The notes beneath the pieces are model-generated. The model made no database searches, had not been told where the DNA came from, and saw only the letters and a program-made list of their open reading frames with translations. The translations under genes and the position numbers were made by a program. Shown one piece after another: positions 42,031 to 53,349 of a DNA stretch of 64,000 nucleotides. The stretch lies in the NCBI GenBank assembly GCA_964403415.1, contig CAYOFF010000001.1:372001-436000 (forward strand). Reading direction: 5' to 3'. Source of the DNA: CAYOFF01 sp964403415. GTDB taxonomy: Bacteria > Patescibacteriota > Gracilibacteria > Absconditabacterales > Absconditicoccaceae. Every line of letters starts with the position of its first letter. The stretch's first letter is position 1.

Positions 42031-42627
42031 CTACTTCCCAAATATATACAAAATTCTCTGTATGTCATCTTTGTCTCCGGGGAGAGTGTAGATATGTCTG
42101 TGCAGGATTTCTAGGTGGTGTCTTGTGGCAAGTTTTGTTATAAGCTCGTCTTCTTCGGTGGTGAGTAGTTTGTAGAGAATGATTTTGCCTCAGGGTTTGG
42201 TGAGGCGTATAAGCTGCGGTAAGATAACATCACTGTATGCTACGGCTCTAGCAGTGACATAATCATAGCGTTGGTGGTGCTCTTCAGCTCTTCATCGTAT
42301 GGCAGAGGCATTGCTAATCTGTAATTCTTCTATCATGTGATTGATGGCATTTATTTTTTTTCTTGTGGAGTCAATGCCGGTACAGATTACCTCTGGATAG
42401 CTTATAGCGAGGGGAAGGAGTGGAAATCAGCCTCCTGTTCCTACATCAAGGAGTGTATGTCTTGACTCTAAGGACATAACTGTAGAAAGTTCTATACTGT
42501 CAAGTATGTGCTTAGTATAAACACCTTCTGCATCCCTGATTGCAGAAAGATTGAGACGTGAGTTTCGCTCCAAAAATGTGTCAATCAGGGGTTTTCGTTG
42601 AAGGGGTATGGTGTCTAGAGTATTCAT
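42031..42627 (-). CDS. rsmG: 16S rRNA (guanine-N7) methyltransferase RsmG
   Basis: 198 aa, near the usual length. NSRLNLSAIRD, HILDSIEL, LLDVGTGGGFP (SAM-binding), STRKKINAI and YDYVTARAVA match RsmG/GidB, which methylates G527 of 16S rRNA. UGA codes the third glycine of GTGGG. The ATG at 42627 was preferred to a TTG at 42654. It diverges from the SLH-like gene at 42711 with about 80 bases between starts. Confidence 0.93.
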
Positions 42628-42710
42628 TGCAACTGTGTGAGGAATCAGTACCAAAACGCTACGGAATATATGCCTATAGCAAGCCTATTGTTTAGTAGTT
42701 TGTGGATCGG

Positions 42711-43289
42711 ATGCAAGAGCGAAAGCAGGTAATAGGGGTTTTGGTTACAATTATGCTCATAGCATGGTCGATTTTGCCGTTGGTACAGTTTTGACCTATT
42801 TTGGACGATCAAGAGTTTGACGCAGCGCTTATATGGGCAGAAACTCAAGCATTCCCTGATACTGAAACAACAAAAAAATACCCATTTACTACGCTTACTA
42901 GAGCTGAAGCTGCACAGCGATATGTTCAATTTGCACATAGTAGAGAGATGCTATTTGTGTCTACAGGATGCGACTTTTCGGATATATCTGACCTTTGAAC
43001 TGGCATACAAGAAGCTATTAGACAGAGTTGTTTATATGGATTTTTTAAGGGGAGAGGAGGCGAGTTTCGTCCTTATCAGTATGTTTCCAAGGCGGAATCT
43101 CTCGTTGCTTTGGTGAGGGGTATTGCAAAGGGAGTATCTTTTGTCGAACCAGAACTTATCTATCGAGAGCCGTATGTGACGTGGGCATATGAAAATGGCA
43201 TAACTAAACGCAAAAGTACGCCTTATATGATGTATCTCGTGACAAGATATGAATTGTTGTTGCAACTACGGAGAGCGAGAGGCAAGTAG
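42711..43289 (+). CDS. Exported SLH-like domain protein
   Basis: 192 aa. An N-terminal hydrophobic helix or signal (VIGVLVTIMLIAWSI) is followed by a region with the shape of S-layer homology repeats: PFTTLTRAEAAQRYVQFA, then DISDLGTGIQEAIRQSCLYG and VSKAESLVALV. The same type of domain opens the large surface protein at 12800-15385. Two cysteines could pair outside the membrane. A surface-anchoring role is inferred. Two UGA-Gly codons. The next gene converges 18 bases away. Confidence 0.6.
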
Positions 43290-43307
43290 GTAGTGTGTAT
43301 ACTTTTT

Positions 43308-44285
43308 CTAATAGTATTCATAGGGAACAAATAGTTTACGTGTGTCGTCAGGCGTTTTTTCGGGTATATATGCGGGGACTCCGGCAATATCAGTCTTAAA
43401 TAACGCCATATTTGCAATGATGTCGTCGGCACGTTGTCACAGGAGCGTGGGTGCCTGCATGCATATGATGCATCCCATAAGAAACGCCATGTTGAAGTAT
43501 TTTTGTTTGAGGTGACGTTCGTGAAAATAATATGCACCAGAGAGCGTCCCTCGAAAGAGGTACCAAATTCTTTTCCCAGCTACAATAAGTGATGGTGGGA
43601 GAACGGTGTAGGTGCTGGAACCGAGTGTACTAGCGATCCCGTTGGTGAGAGCAAAGAGCATAAATTTCCTTTGAAATGGAAATATAAGATGCTGTCGTCA
43701 GTTATTGAAATATAGATATATACCTATGCTTATAAGTCAACAGAGGGACATGGCGCCGTTGAGTAGATAGGGGTCTATAATGAGTTGATTCGTTCCGAAC
43801 TTGAATAAAATCGTGTTTGTTGCAGAGAGAAGTAGAGTAATGATGATATAAGGAAGTCCTTTGTGAGAGAGGCTACTTTTTCGGAGTGACCACACAAACC
43901 ATAGGATAATAATACCTGCTCCCACGAGTTGCCACCGTCCGCTAATGTATCACATTACTCGGTCTGTAGAAATCAAAAGTGGAATCAAAAGAACAGTGTA
44001 CTGGGCGTTTGTGCTTCTGTCTGTTTTTTCTATTGTTTTGATTGTGAAGTACTGGCTGAGTAGAGATCCGATTACTTTGATGATAAAAAAAAGCAAAATA
44101 GTCCATGAAAATTGTGGCAGTATAGGTGAGAACAGAAAGAAGGGGAGACTTACAACGGCTTGAGCCAAAAATAGCAAAAGACCTTTCTGGTGAGCAGAAA
44201 GTGTATTTTGCAAAGATTTTATCTGAGCTGAGCCGATTTCACCAAATAATGCTCCCGCTCAGAGAATGAAGAATGCTTGAATCAT
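43308..44285 (-). CDS. EamA/DMT-superfamily membrane transporter
   Basis: 325 aa with ten hydrophobic helices, the count of the drug/metabolite transporter superfamily. The N-terminus (AFFILGAGALFGEIGSAQIK) and internal duplication of five-helix units fit the family, but no substrate-specific motif is seen. UGA codes several membrane glycines. It is followed on the same strand, upstream, by the MIP18-like gene 13 bases away, suggesting one operon. Substrate unknown. Confidence 0.65.
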
Positions 44286-44298
44286 ACTTTATTGTACC

Positions 44299-44712
44299 TT
44301 ATTCGAACATTCTTTGCAAATCTTCGTCTTTGATCATTTTGGGTGATCGCATGGGCTCAAACGTGATGGTAATAGTGACATCATATGTGGGTAATACATC
44401 TAGTACAGCTTGTTTTACCATTTGTTCAAGCATTTCTCCCATGGGGCATGCGGGTGTTGTGAAGGTCATGAGAATTTGCACGGATTCTTCGGGTATATTT
44501 ATCCCAATATCATAGATAAGTCCTAGTGTAAAAATATCAATAACAGGAAATTCAGGGTCATAGACGCCTTGAAGTTGGGTTTCAATGAGTGCATGTAGTT
44601 CGTCGTTGGTGTGATCATGATGTGTCGATCCAATCGATCCAGTGTGATGGGTGTCGCTACTGTTCGATGCTTGACGCTTGTTATGAGCGGGAGGTGTGGG
44701 ATTTGTCATCAA
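44299..44712 (-). CDS. MIP18/DUF59 family iron-sulfur assembly protein
   Basis: 137 aa. A His/Asn/Ser-rich N-terminal tail of about 35 residues is followed by the DUF59 fold: GVYDPEFPVIDIFTLGLIYD, VQILMTFTTPACPMGEMLEQ, with the family cysteine in TPACPMG. Members (SufT, PaaD, MIP18) help insert Fe-S clusters into target proteins. The PaaD-type C-terminal cysteines are missing. No in-frame UGA. Its first 32 bases overlap the previous gene on the same strand. Confidence 0.85.
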   Translation of the reverse strand: MMTNPTPPAHNKRQASNSSDTHHTGSIGSTHHDHTNDELHALIETQLQGVYDPEFPVIDIFTLGLIYDIGINIPEESVQILMTFTTPACPMGEMLEQMVKQAVLDVLPTYDVTITITFEPMRSPKMIKDEDLQRMFE

Positions 44713-45061
44713 AGAGTACGAAGTGGAGTCAAATGAAAACAGCTATGAGTGTAAGTCAGATTAGTCTACTTCGGTGTCACGTTACCATCAAGCTGAGATT
44801 GGCAAGTGTAAATATTCCTAGTAGTAAGCCGAGTTTATAGCTTTTGGAAACATGATATTCGGTAAGATACGGGGAAAAAAGCTTGTATCATGTGATAAAA
44901 CAAAAGTAGCCTATGCCTCGAACCAGCATGAATATTGCAAGAAATCCAAATGATAATCCTACGATGGGTTGCTGGTAGACGTTGATGAAGGTATATAGTC
45001 ATCGAATCATAATAAGTCCTATGATAATTTTGAATAGGGCTCAGATGCTATATACACGCAT
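44681..45061 (-). CDS. Small polytopic membrane protein, unknown
   Basis: 126 aa, three to four hydrophobic helices (ALFKIIIGLIMIRGLYTF; VGLSFGFLAIFMLVRGIGYF; LGLLLGIFTLANLSLMV), a charged C-terminal end (DDKSHTSRS). UGA codes about six glycines. It overlaps the MIP18-like gene by 32 bases, implying translational coupling. No family recognised. Confidence 0.6.
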
Positions 45062-45137
45062 GTTTTTGTGTGTTTTGGAATAAAAATAGAAGTGTATCTG
45101 TATGTATTTATGCGATTGCTTGGCACTTTATTGGTAC

Positions 45138-45932
45138 TTATGATCCCATAGATTCGTCGTCAGTATCGATAATAACATCTTCTTCTTCTGAAGCACTCAC
45201 AGTAACTTCTGAAAGTGAGGGGATATAGAAAAAATTGTTTCCAGAAGAATAGAACTTGTAGTAGAGTTTTTCCCAAATGCCATGGAAGAGTGGAATACAT
45301 GCATATGCAAGGACAGGAGGAATGGCCAGGAGGATATTTGCTGTATTTCCCTCGTTGACGTCTATGATTTTGTAGAGTGTACCAAATCCTATGAGTGCTA
45401 TGGTTAGTCAGAATGCTGCGCCGATGAGATGTACGGCTGAGTAATTAGGATTTGTTGTCATCTGAATGGCGGTGTATGACACAAATACCGTGAAAAGGAT
45501 ATGGAATGCCAGGATAACAAACAACTCATCTATGCTTGTGGCGAAGATAATATACAAAGGTACAAAAAAGAAGAACAAAATAATATTACAGGTGAGTGTA
45601 AGACTAAACATCTTTCACATATCGTAATAAGTTTCGGGATAGAGGAGGTTATAAATTCCGGCTACGATGATTGTCCCTATAAATGTGCTCACGAAAGAGA
45701 TGACAATTAGGATCAAGGGAAGTAGCGGATTTATGCTTAAACTACCTGTTATTCTGTTGCTGAGTGCTTCTTGAATCATACCTCACACAAGTACCAAGAT
45801 GATGAATATCAGAAATGAAATGAAAATACCTACACATAGTCCTATCATAAATTTCACGAAAATTTGCCATCATGTGGGGTTGCCTGGTTCGATATCGAGT
45901 TGGAGTGAGTTCATTTTTTGTGTGTCGGCCAT
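45138..45932 (-). CDS. Polytopic membrane protein, unknown
   Basis: 264 aa, six membrane helices. It begins with a short soluble segment (MADTQKMNSLQLDIEPGNPT), and the C-terminus is acidic (SEEEDVIIDTDDES). The helices pattern like Yip1-domain proteins, but the match is not firm. UGA codes a few glycines in or beside membrane helices. It lies between two small membrane proteins in a minus-strand run. No function assigned. Confidence 0.6.
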
Positions 45933-45989
45933 GATGAAGAGGAGTAGTAAAATATTTTTTGGGAGAGCTATGTGTATGTTGTTTAATGT

Positions 45990-46562
45990 CTAGGGAGTAG
46001 GGGATATACACGTGATGGTTGTAATGGCGGATTTTATGCTATTACGATCGTCTTCGGTAGCAGAAATGTACGAAAGAATATATCACGTCCCTTGGTATAA
46101 ATACTGGTACTGTGCGAGATAGTAGGTGGCTGCAGGGATGTTACTCGTGTCGTTTAGATTGAAGGTTACGTAGAGTCAGTTTATTTTCTGATCGTTGCAA
46201 CTAAACGAGATTTGTTGTTTGCTTTGTGGTTCGTATCATACGAGTAGGCGCTGCATTTTTTTGGATTGTAGTGTCCGAAACTGATCGACATCTAGCTGTG
46301 GTCACAGTGCTGATTTACTGATGATGAGGTTATTGTCAAAGCCTTCTGTAGTATTCACTTTGTATGCCGCTACTATCTTGTTGATGAGTTGTTTATTTTC
46401 TACTACCTGCGATGGCACGGATTTGAATGTTTCTGGAAGATATATACTAAATTGTTTGTCGAAGGTAACCTGTACTTCTTGTGAGGATATTCTTCAGCAT
46501 CACGTCAAAAAAAGACTGCATATAGTAATACCTGACAAGATGAGGAAATGAGATCTCTGCAT
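45990..46562 (-). CDS. Lipoprotein, unknown
   Basis: 190 aa. The signal peptide ends in LTGC, where UGA provides the glycine before the cysteine, so it is probably a lipoprotein anchored outside the membrane. The mature part is beta-rich (VQVTFDKQFSIYLPETF; ISFSCNDQKINGLYVTFNLN; YLAQYQYLYQGTGYILSY). Two further cysteines could pair. No family is recognised. It may be co-transcribed with the membrane protein genes on both sides. Confidence 0.65.
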
Positions 46563-46596
46563 CGTTATATCTGTGAGAAGAACCAAATCGTGATTG

Positions 46597-46893
46597 TTAT
46601 AATGCGAAGATATACAAAAGACAGAGCACCAAACCTATTCACATACCTATGAGAAATGATTGCTTGTAGATACTCTCACTGCGCTCTTCATCGACTTCGT
46701 GTGCTAATCTAAGAAGTCCCAACACATATCAAATCATTACGCCGCACAGGAGCAAGTAACACGGCATCAAAATTTGATGCATTGTACGTATGGTTTCTGG
46801 TGCGAAAAAAACTGTTCCTTTGACGATGAGTAATGCGAGGAGCATGGTGAGAAAGAAGAATACTCCTTTCATAACTTCCAAGAGAATGAGCAT
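46597..46893 (-). CDS. Small membrane protein, unknown
   Basis: 98 aa, three hydrophobic helices (GVFFFLTMLLALLIVKGTVFF; LMPCYLLLCGVMIGYVLGLL; GIGLVLCLLYIFAL) with a charged loop HEVDEERSES. Two or three UGA-Gly codons. The first ATG in frame (46893) was chosen. It follows the PNPase stop by 48 bases on the same strand. Confidence 0.5.
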
Positions 46894-46941
46894 AGTGGCC
46901 AGAAAAACATCTAAAATAAGATCGTTTGCACTGGTTATGTG

Positions 46942-49062
46942 TTATTCTTGAGAGAGTATCTTGAGTTGAATCTTGCCTTCTGGATCAATGTCTATGATTT
47001 CAACTGATAGTTCCTCTCCAAGCTTGAATAACGTACTTGCGTCTTCTACAAAACCTTTTCAGAGATTTTTGACGTGACAGAGTCCTGTTTTTTTTCTGCC
47101 AAGATCCACGAAGATACCGTATTTTTCGAGTCTACTTGCTTTCCCTCTGAGCTTATCTCATTTTTGAGGAGTCCAGATGATGTCGTTGATCATTTGCATC
47201 GCGGCGTCAGCAGCAGTTTTGTTTTTTGCTGTAATTACACCATGACCCGTGTCTTCGATATCTATTTTGACGTTATTGACTCTCGTAATTTCTTGGATGG
47301 TTTCTCATCATTTCCCTATTACTTCTCTGATTTGCTCTGGTTTTACTACAAATGAGAGGAGAAATGGAGCATAAGGGCTGAGCTGAGGTCTTGGTGCGTC
47401 AATTGTTTGGAGCATAAAATCTAGAATTTCTAGTCTTCCTGCATTTGCTCTATCAATAACATCGTAGAGTTTTGGAAGGCCAACTCCGCGTATTTTAATA
47501 TCCATTTGGATGGCTGTTACTCCTTCGCGTGTGCCGGCAAGTTTGAAGTCCATATCTCCGATCATGTAATCCTCAATGCCCATAATATCCGTCAAAATAA
47601 CTTGATTGGAGTCGCTTTCTGCCACTAGTCCCATAGCTATTCCACTTACAGGTGCTTTGATGGGCACGCCTCCATCCATGAGGGCGATGGTGGATGCACA
47701 CGTACTAGCCATAGAGGTAGAACCACCGGAGCCAAGAATTTCGGATACGAGTCTAATTGTATAGGGGAATGTTTCTTTATCTGGAATGACAGCCTCAATA
47801 GCTTTTTCAGCAAGTCTTCCGTGCCCAACTTCACGTCTATTTGTTCATCTGATCATCTGTGCTTCGTTGTTTGAGAAAGGAGGCATCTTGTAGTGATGCA
47901 TGAATCTTTTCTCTTCCTGATCACTTTCCATATCATCGACCATTTCGGCATCTCCAGGAGAACCAAGCGTGAGGAATGCAAGGGCCTGGCTGTCTCATCT
48001 CCAAAAAAGTCATGTGCCATGTGCTCTCTCTACAGAACCTGCTTCGCAGTAGATCTGCCTGATCTGATCGAGAGATCTTCCGTCTGCTCTTATGCCATCT
48101 GTGACGATGCGTTTTCTCATATATGCTTTGATGACTTTTTCGGTCGCCATTCGCAATGTGTTTTCGGTCCAACCACTTGTCTTATCCGCAAGTTTTTCAG
48201 CAAATGTAGCCTCGAGTGTAACTGATATGTTATGTAGTTTTTCTTCAAAATCATTTTTTTCACAGTTTTCGAGTGTAGCTATGAGGCTATCAGGCAGTTG
48301 TTCTTTGACGAGATTGATCATTTCATCGCTTGGGTACGTGATCGTGATCTCAAGAGGTTTTGGTGAACAGAGTTTGAGAAATTCTTCTTGGAACTCGCAG
48401 CTTGTTATAATTACTTCATGAGCGAGACGAAATCATTCTTTGAGAATATCGAGAGGCACTTCTTTGGCCCCGCATTCGATCATGTTTATAAGGTCTTTGG
48501 TTCCTGCAACATGAAGATCCATCAGTGCTCATTCGAGTTCGGATTCTGTAGGATTGATCATGTATTTCCCGTCTTTGTATCATATTCTTGCTGCGCCTAC
48601 AGGGCCATTGAAGGCAATACCTCCTAACATGACAGCAAGAGACGAACCAATGATAGAAAGTTCACCAGGAGAATGTTCTTGGTCGAGCGAGAGTGGAGAA
48701 ATGGTGACAACCACGTCGTTGATCATGCCCTTGGGGAAAATAGGTCTTAGTGGTCTATCGACGAGTCTTGCGTAGAGAATAGCGTCGTCGGATGGTCTTC
48801 CTTCTCTTTTTCTGAATTTACCTCCTCAAATTTTCCCTGCCGCATAATAACTTTCTCTAAAGTCAATAGATAGCGGCATAAAATCCTTATCTGGACTGGG
48901 ATGTTTCTGCATTACTGCTGTAATAAGGAGTTTGGTGCCTTCTCGAGTGATTTCGAGAGCGCCATCACAGTGTGGAGCGAGTTTTCATGTCGCGAAGCTC
49001 AGTTTTTTGCCGTAAAAATCTTTCTCTAAACGAATTTCGTGTACATTCTTCTTTGTAATCAT
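46942..49062 (-). CDS. pnp: Polyribonucleotide nucleotidyltransferase (PNPase)
   Basis: 706 aa, the usual length. It degrades RNA 3' to 5' using phosphate. The order of domains is typical: first RNase PH-like core (SFATGKLA, ITAVMQKHPSPDKDFMPLS, FRESYYAAGKIGGGKFRKREGR), second core (GILGSGG... region with CASTIALMDGG), KH domain (IREVIGKGGETI) and S1 domain (GKVSRLEKYGIFVDLG, VKNLGKG). UGA codes several conserved glycines, including those of the first core and the KH loop. A weak promoter (TTGATT-16-TACTAT) lies upstream. Confidence 0.96.
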
Positions 49063-49292
49063 GTGCAAAATATCGAAAAAATATGAAAAAAGCGTTGACT
49101 TGGATAGTAGTCCTTTGATAGGTAAAATCAAGGAAGGATAGGGAAAACTGACTGTTTCTTGTATACTATGTGTGGATCTTGTGAAAAGTCAAATTGTTAT
49201 CGTATCAGATGTGTGGGGGTATTGTCTTGTGTAGTATTCTTGCGTATAGTTATGGTAGCGTGATATGTGTATTTACCTAGCAAATATTACTT

Positions 49293-51725
49293 ATGGCGGA
49301 CCCTTTTGAAAGACTTCAGAGAAAAAGCGCTCCTCAACCACTGCAGCAGCCATCTTCTGCTGGTAGTGATGTGGCTGCAACGCAGTGATGATCTGCAAAA
49401 GCAGAGCCCGTGAATGTGTCATGACAACCATCGCCTACTAGCAGTACTGCTACACAGGATACGGGCGCATTGCAGTCGCAGATCAAAAAATGAACCAAGT
49501 TGTCTCCTAGATTTGTGCTTATTGGGTGTGGCATCTTTTTGATGCTTTTTTTGGGACTTGTGTGGGCATGACTTTTTTATGCTCTCAAATCTGCTCAATT
49601 TCTCAAAAGCTTTGGCTTAGCTCCCGATGATATTAAGAATATTTTGATTATTTTTGCTGTATTGTTCTTTGGACTAGTGTTTTTTGCAGGATTTTATGTG
49701 TTTGTGCTCAATATTTATAGACTTGTGACCGTGAAAGGGAGCAAGATTAGATATGTTTTTGGTTTATTGCTGGGTATTGTTGTGATTGGAGCGGCGATCA
49801 CTTTGGGTACGATAAGTGTGATGAGAATTAGGTCTCTGGTAGGTGAAAATAAAGTGGTGACGGATGATATTATTTTGCCGCATTTGCAGGTGAGGGATGG
49901 GATGATTTGGATCAAGGATGGTGTGCCGCTTGTAGCTCCGCTTAATATGCGTTTTCAGCTGAGTAAAGACAACTATACCAAACATATTGCAGCGAGTCTG
50001 GGACAGGTGCAAATAGCTGGATTTACATTGGATTGTGGTAACGGACAGATCGTTAAGGGAAACAATACTTTGCACCTCGGAGTACAAAATGGGTTTTTCC
50101 CTGATGGTTGTCTGTATACCAAAAAGGGTGTGTATACGCTTTCGTTGGCGATTTCGTACTATGATGGCAAAAGTGGAGAGCCATTGGATCAAGTCTATTC
50201 GGCTTGAACGATAGAGATCCCCGCAGAAATAGCTCTTACGCCAATGGATGATGAGTTGAGACTTAATGACAAAAAGAACGAATTAATTGTAGGAACTGCT
50301 CCCGTGACGGTTGATTATAGAGCACAACTCCTGTTTTCGGATTTAAAACTTGATAATAATGTTATTCAGCGAGATTTGGATGGTGACAAAAAAGTAGATA
50401 CCAAAAATAATTCTGCATTTCAGTTTCAGTATACAACACCTAAATTTTACGACATTTACTACAAACTCCCGGATCTTCCACAGTTTGGTGATATTTGGTT
50501 TGAGTTTGGTGTGAGAGTTATTGAGTCGGAATTGCCAGCGTGTAGGCTTGATATTGTTCCTTCGCCTACCAAAGAGAGAGCCTACACGATCACATCACGC
50601 TTTGATGAACCGGTTTCAGTACAAAAATATGTGTATACGGTTCATGACATAGATAATGATAGTTATCTTAAGCCTATTCAAACAGATAAATCGACATGGG
50701 AGTATGTGTTTCCTCAGGGTGGTGCATACGAAATTACAGCTGCATACTTCACAGCAAATGACAAAAAGGGTAGTTGTGGTGTAGTTCCTGTACAGGTCGG
50801 ATACAATGAAAACAGAGTCGATTTTGATGTATACTGGAGACAGGGTGATGGTAGTCAGTTTTTGCCAGTTGGTTCTGGGAGAGGCGTGCGTTTTGAGGAA
50901 GATATGATTTCAAGTAATCTTGTTCCTGTTACGTTGCAGTTCCGTATCAAGGGGACGTATCCTGATAAAGATGCGATACTAAAACTTTTTTACAATGATA
51001 CACAGATTTTCCCTGATACAGCAAGTACCTACGAACTTTCGTTAGGGAAAGTAGGCACATGATTGCTTTCATTTCATGTTTTACCATCAGAGAAAAGCCT
51101 AGCTCAAAATGCCACAAAAAAAGAAGCAGTGCAAAACTATACTGTGGTGACAACAAGAAAATCTGTAGTCGCTACTATGAAGGTAAATCCATCAGTTTGA
51201 GAAGATCCTTTGGAGGTTAGCTTGGATGCATCGCTTTCTCCTTTGTATGATGAGAAAGATGAAATAGTATATTTTACCTGGGATTTTGGCGATGGCACGA
51301 AACAAGAGAATGTAAGCCAGTGAAAAATTACACATGTGTATAGGTTTGATACAGAAAAAAATAATGGTACGTATTATCCTTCGGTTACCGTGAAGACTAA
51401 GTTGTGAGAGCAAGACTCATATAGGGTGCAGACGCCCGTTGCTGTCAAAAGAAAACAGCAAGAGGCGGTTATTTATCTTGATTCGCATCCTACGCAGCAG
51501 GCTAAGGTAAACGATCTTGTGAAGATGACATTGTCTTCTGATGGCGTCATCAAATGAGTGGTTTGGGATTTTGGAAATAACAAAGGTACGTCTTGTACTG
51601 ATAGAAGCTGTATCAATACAGCGACCAGATTTGAACAACCTGGTGACTATACTATCAAAGCAACAGTAGAGTATGAAAATAGCACACCATCAGCTGCTCA
51701 AGTAAGAATTAGGGTGTTTGAGTAG
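49293..51725 (+). CDS. Membrane-anchored PKD-domain protein
   Basis: 810 aa. A Gln/Ser/Pro-rich cytoplasmic-like tail (about 75 residues) is followed by two or three membrane helices within residues 75-190, then a large region of beta domains. The last ~200 residues contain PKD-type motifs: YFTWDFGDGTKQ with THVYRF, and VVWDFGNNKG with QPGDYTIKATVEY. The segment before these (LRLNDKKNELIVG; DLDGDKKVDTK) contains a calcium-like DxDxD loop. The protein probably projects from the membrane as an extended stalk. PKD domains commonly bind proteins or glycans. UGA-Gly is used throughout. Confidence 0.75.
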
Positions 51726-51772
51726 ATGTCGTTTCCAGGTGGCATTTCGTCATGAAATACATACCTATAATG

Positions 51773-51840
51773 CATATTTATACCTGCGGGGAGATGTTAT
51801 TTGCAGGTAAGTATCACGCCTTTTAGGCGTGTATGTTTAT
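51773..51840. repeat. Interspersed hairpin element, copy 5
   Basis: TATTTATACCTGCGGGGAGA, then TTGCAGGT, ATCACGCC TTTTA GGCGTGTATG. It contains two stems: ACCTGC/GCAGGT and CACGCC/GGCGTG. The latter recurs at 17753-17782. It separates the PKD-protein gene from holB. Confidence 0.5.
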
Positions 51841-51854
51841 CTTTTGGTACAATA

Positions 51855-52826
51855 ATGCTTATAGGGCATGAACATACACGTGAACTCTTGCGTTCATATG
51901 CGAAGCGTTTGCAGGACGGAGTCGATGTTCCGTTCCATTTTATTATCTTGTCTTGACCTGCACATATAGGAAAACTCTCTATTCTTAGAGAGTTTGCTTT
52001 GGATATGGTTGGTATGACGTGGCAGCAAGATATGATGGTGCTTGAGGACTGCACATCAGACCTTGGTAAACCGCATGCGCTCAAGATAGAACTTGCGGAC
52101 GATGAGCAGACAATTGAGAAGAAAGACGGTACTAAAGTTCAAGACTTGGGTATGAGAGAGCTTGTGCAGCGATTGTCGATGTCGCCTGCCGGTGAACGGA
52201 AGATATGTCTGCTCGAAAATATTGAAAGAATGAGTATTGGTGCGGCGAATGCATTTCTCAAAACTGCTGAAGAACCCCTTCCTCAGAGGCTTATTTTGGC
52301 GACAACATCTAACGAAAGTATGTTGCTTGAAACTATTCGCTCGAGGGCATGGACTATTCATTGTCCGTTGCCATCCCGCCACGATGTTGTCGTGTATTTG
52401 CGTCAAATATATCCTACATTAGGTGAGGATGATGCGGTCCGCTTAGCTTCTTTGGTCGGTGATCGTGTTTGATTGGCGGTACGTTTGTTGGAGGATCAAT
52501 GAGAAGAAAACGATCGTTTGCACACGTTGTTGTTGGATGCGAAATCGGTATTGGATGGTCTTATGGATCATAAGGACCCTTTTTCTACATTTCAACTACT
52601 CCAAAAACTCTCAGTGACACTTTGAATTGATATGCTTTTGGAGTACCTTATTGATGGAGCATCGGAGCGTGGGAAACATGATCTTGTGGAAGCGTGTTTA
52701 TTGGCAAAACGTTATATTCAGTCTCGCGTACAAGAAGATAACGTGCTAATGTGACTTGCATATGGTGTTTTGTGAGATGAGGACAAAGGAACTGCTGAGG
52801 AGGGGAGTGGTGATGGTGAAATATAA
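51855..52826 (+). CDS. holB: DNA polymerase III subunit delta' (clamp-loader ATPase fold)
   Basis: 323 aa. The pattern MLIGHEHTRELLRSYAKR, FIILSGPAHIGKLS, KICLLENIERMSIGAANAFL, KTAEEPLPQRLILATTS and SRAWTIHCPLP matches delta'. The P loop is degenerate (GPAHIGKL instead of GxxGxGKT), as in many delta' subunits, which do not hydrolyse ATP. It works with HolA (24811-25809). UGA codes a handful of glycines, including the first of the P-loop. The C-terminal tail is acidic and short. Confidence 0.9.
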
Positions 52827-52911
52827 ATATTACTTATTTATAGGCATGATATTTACCTGCGAATCATATGCTCCTCAAATATAGAAGGTTTTTTGTGTTG
52901 ATAGTTGAATC

Positions 52912-53349
52912 ATGAAAAAACAACAAAGATTGACAGGTAGAGATATTGCGTACCTTCTCAAAAAAGGGAAGAAACTTTCGTGAACATATTTTTGGTGATA
53001 TATGATGGTGCAGTCTACATATCGTCCGTATCATCAGCGAAGTATTACAATACCCACAAAAGTAGATAAGAGATCAACCAAAAGAAATATGCTCAAAAGA
53101 TATCTAAATGAGCAATGGATGTCTTCTATTGTGGGAATTCCATCGGCTAAAGTTTTTTTGATGTTACATAAACATCATTATCAGAGGATACAACAACTGA
53201 TTGCAACACGCGATAAAAAAGCTATACGTGAGCTACTGTCTCAGTGGTCTACATGTGATTTTACTGTTTTTGCACAACACCTATGTCGTCTTTCTTCTGA
53301 TCGCTCGGGAAGTGGTATGAGTCCTTCCGCGAAGGTGTCGAACAGGTAA
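52912..53349 (+). CDS. rnpA: Ribonuclease P protein component
   Basis: 145 aa. The RNR motif reads KRSTKRNMLKRYL, and RLTGRDIAYLLKKGKKL begins the fold. It assists the RNase P RNA in removing tRNA 5' leaders. UGA codes two glycines (SGTYFWG). At 145 aa it is longer than usual (about 110-125) because of a Ser/Arg-rich C-terminal tail. The next gene starts within this tail (67-base overlap in another frame). Confidence 0.9.
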
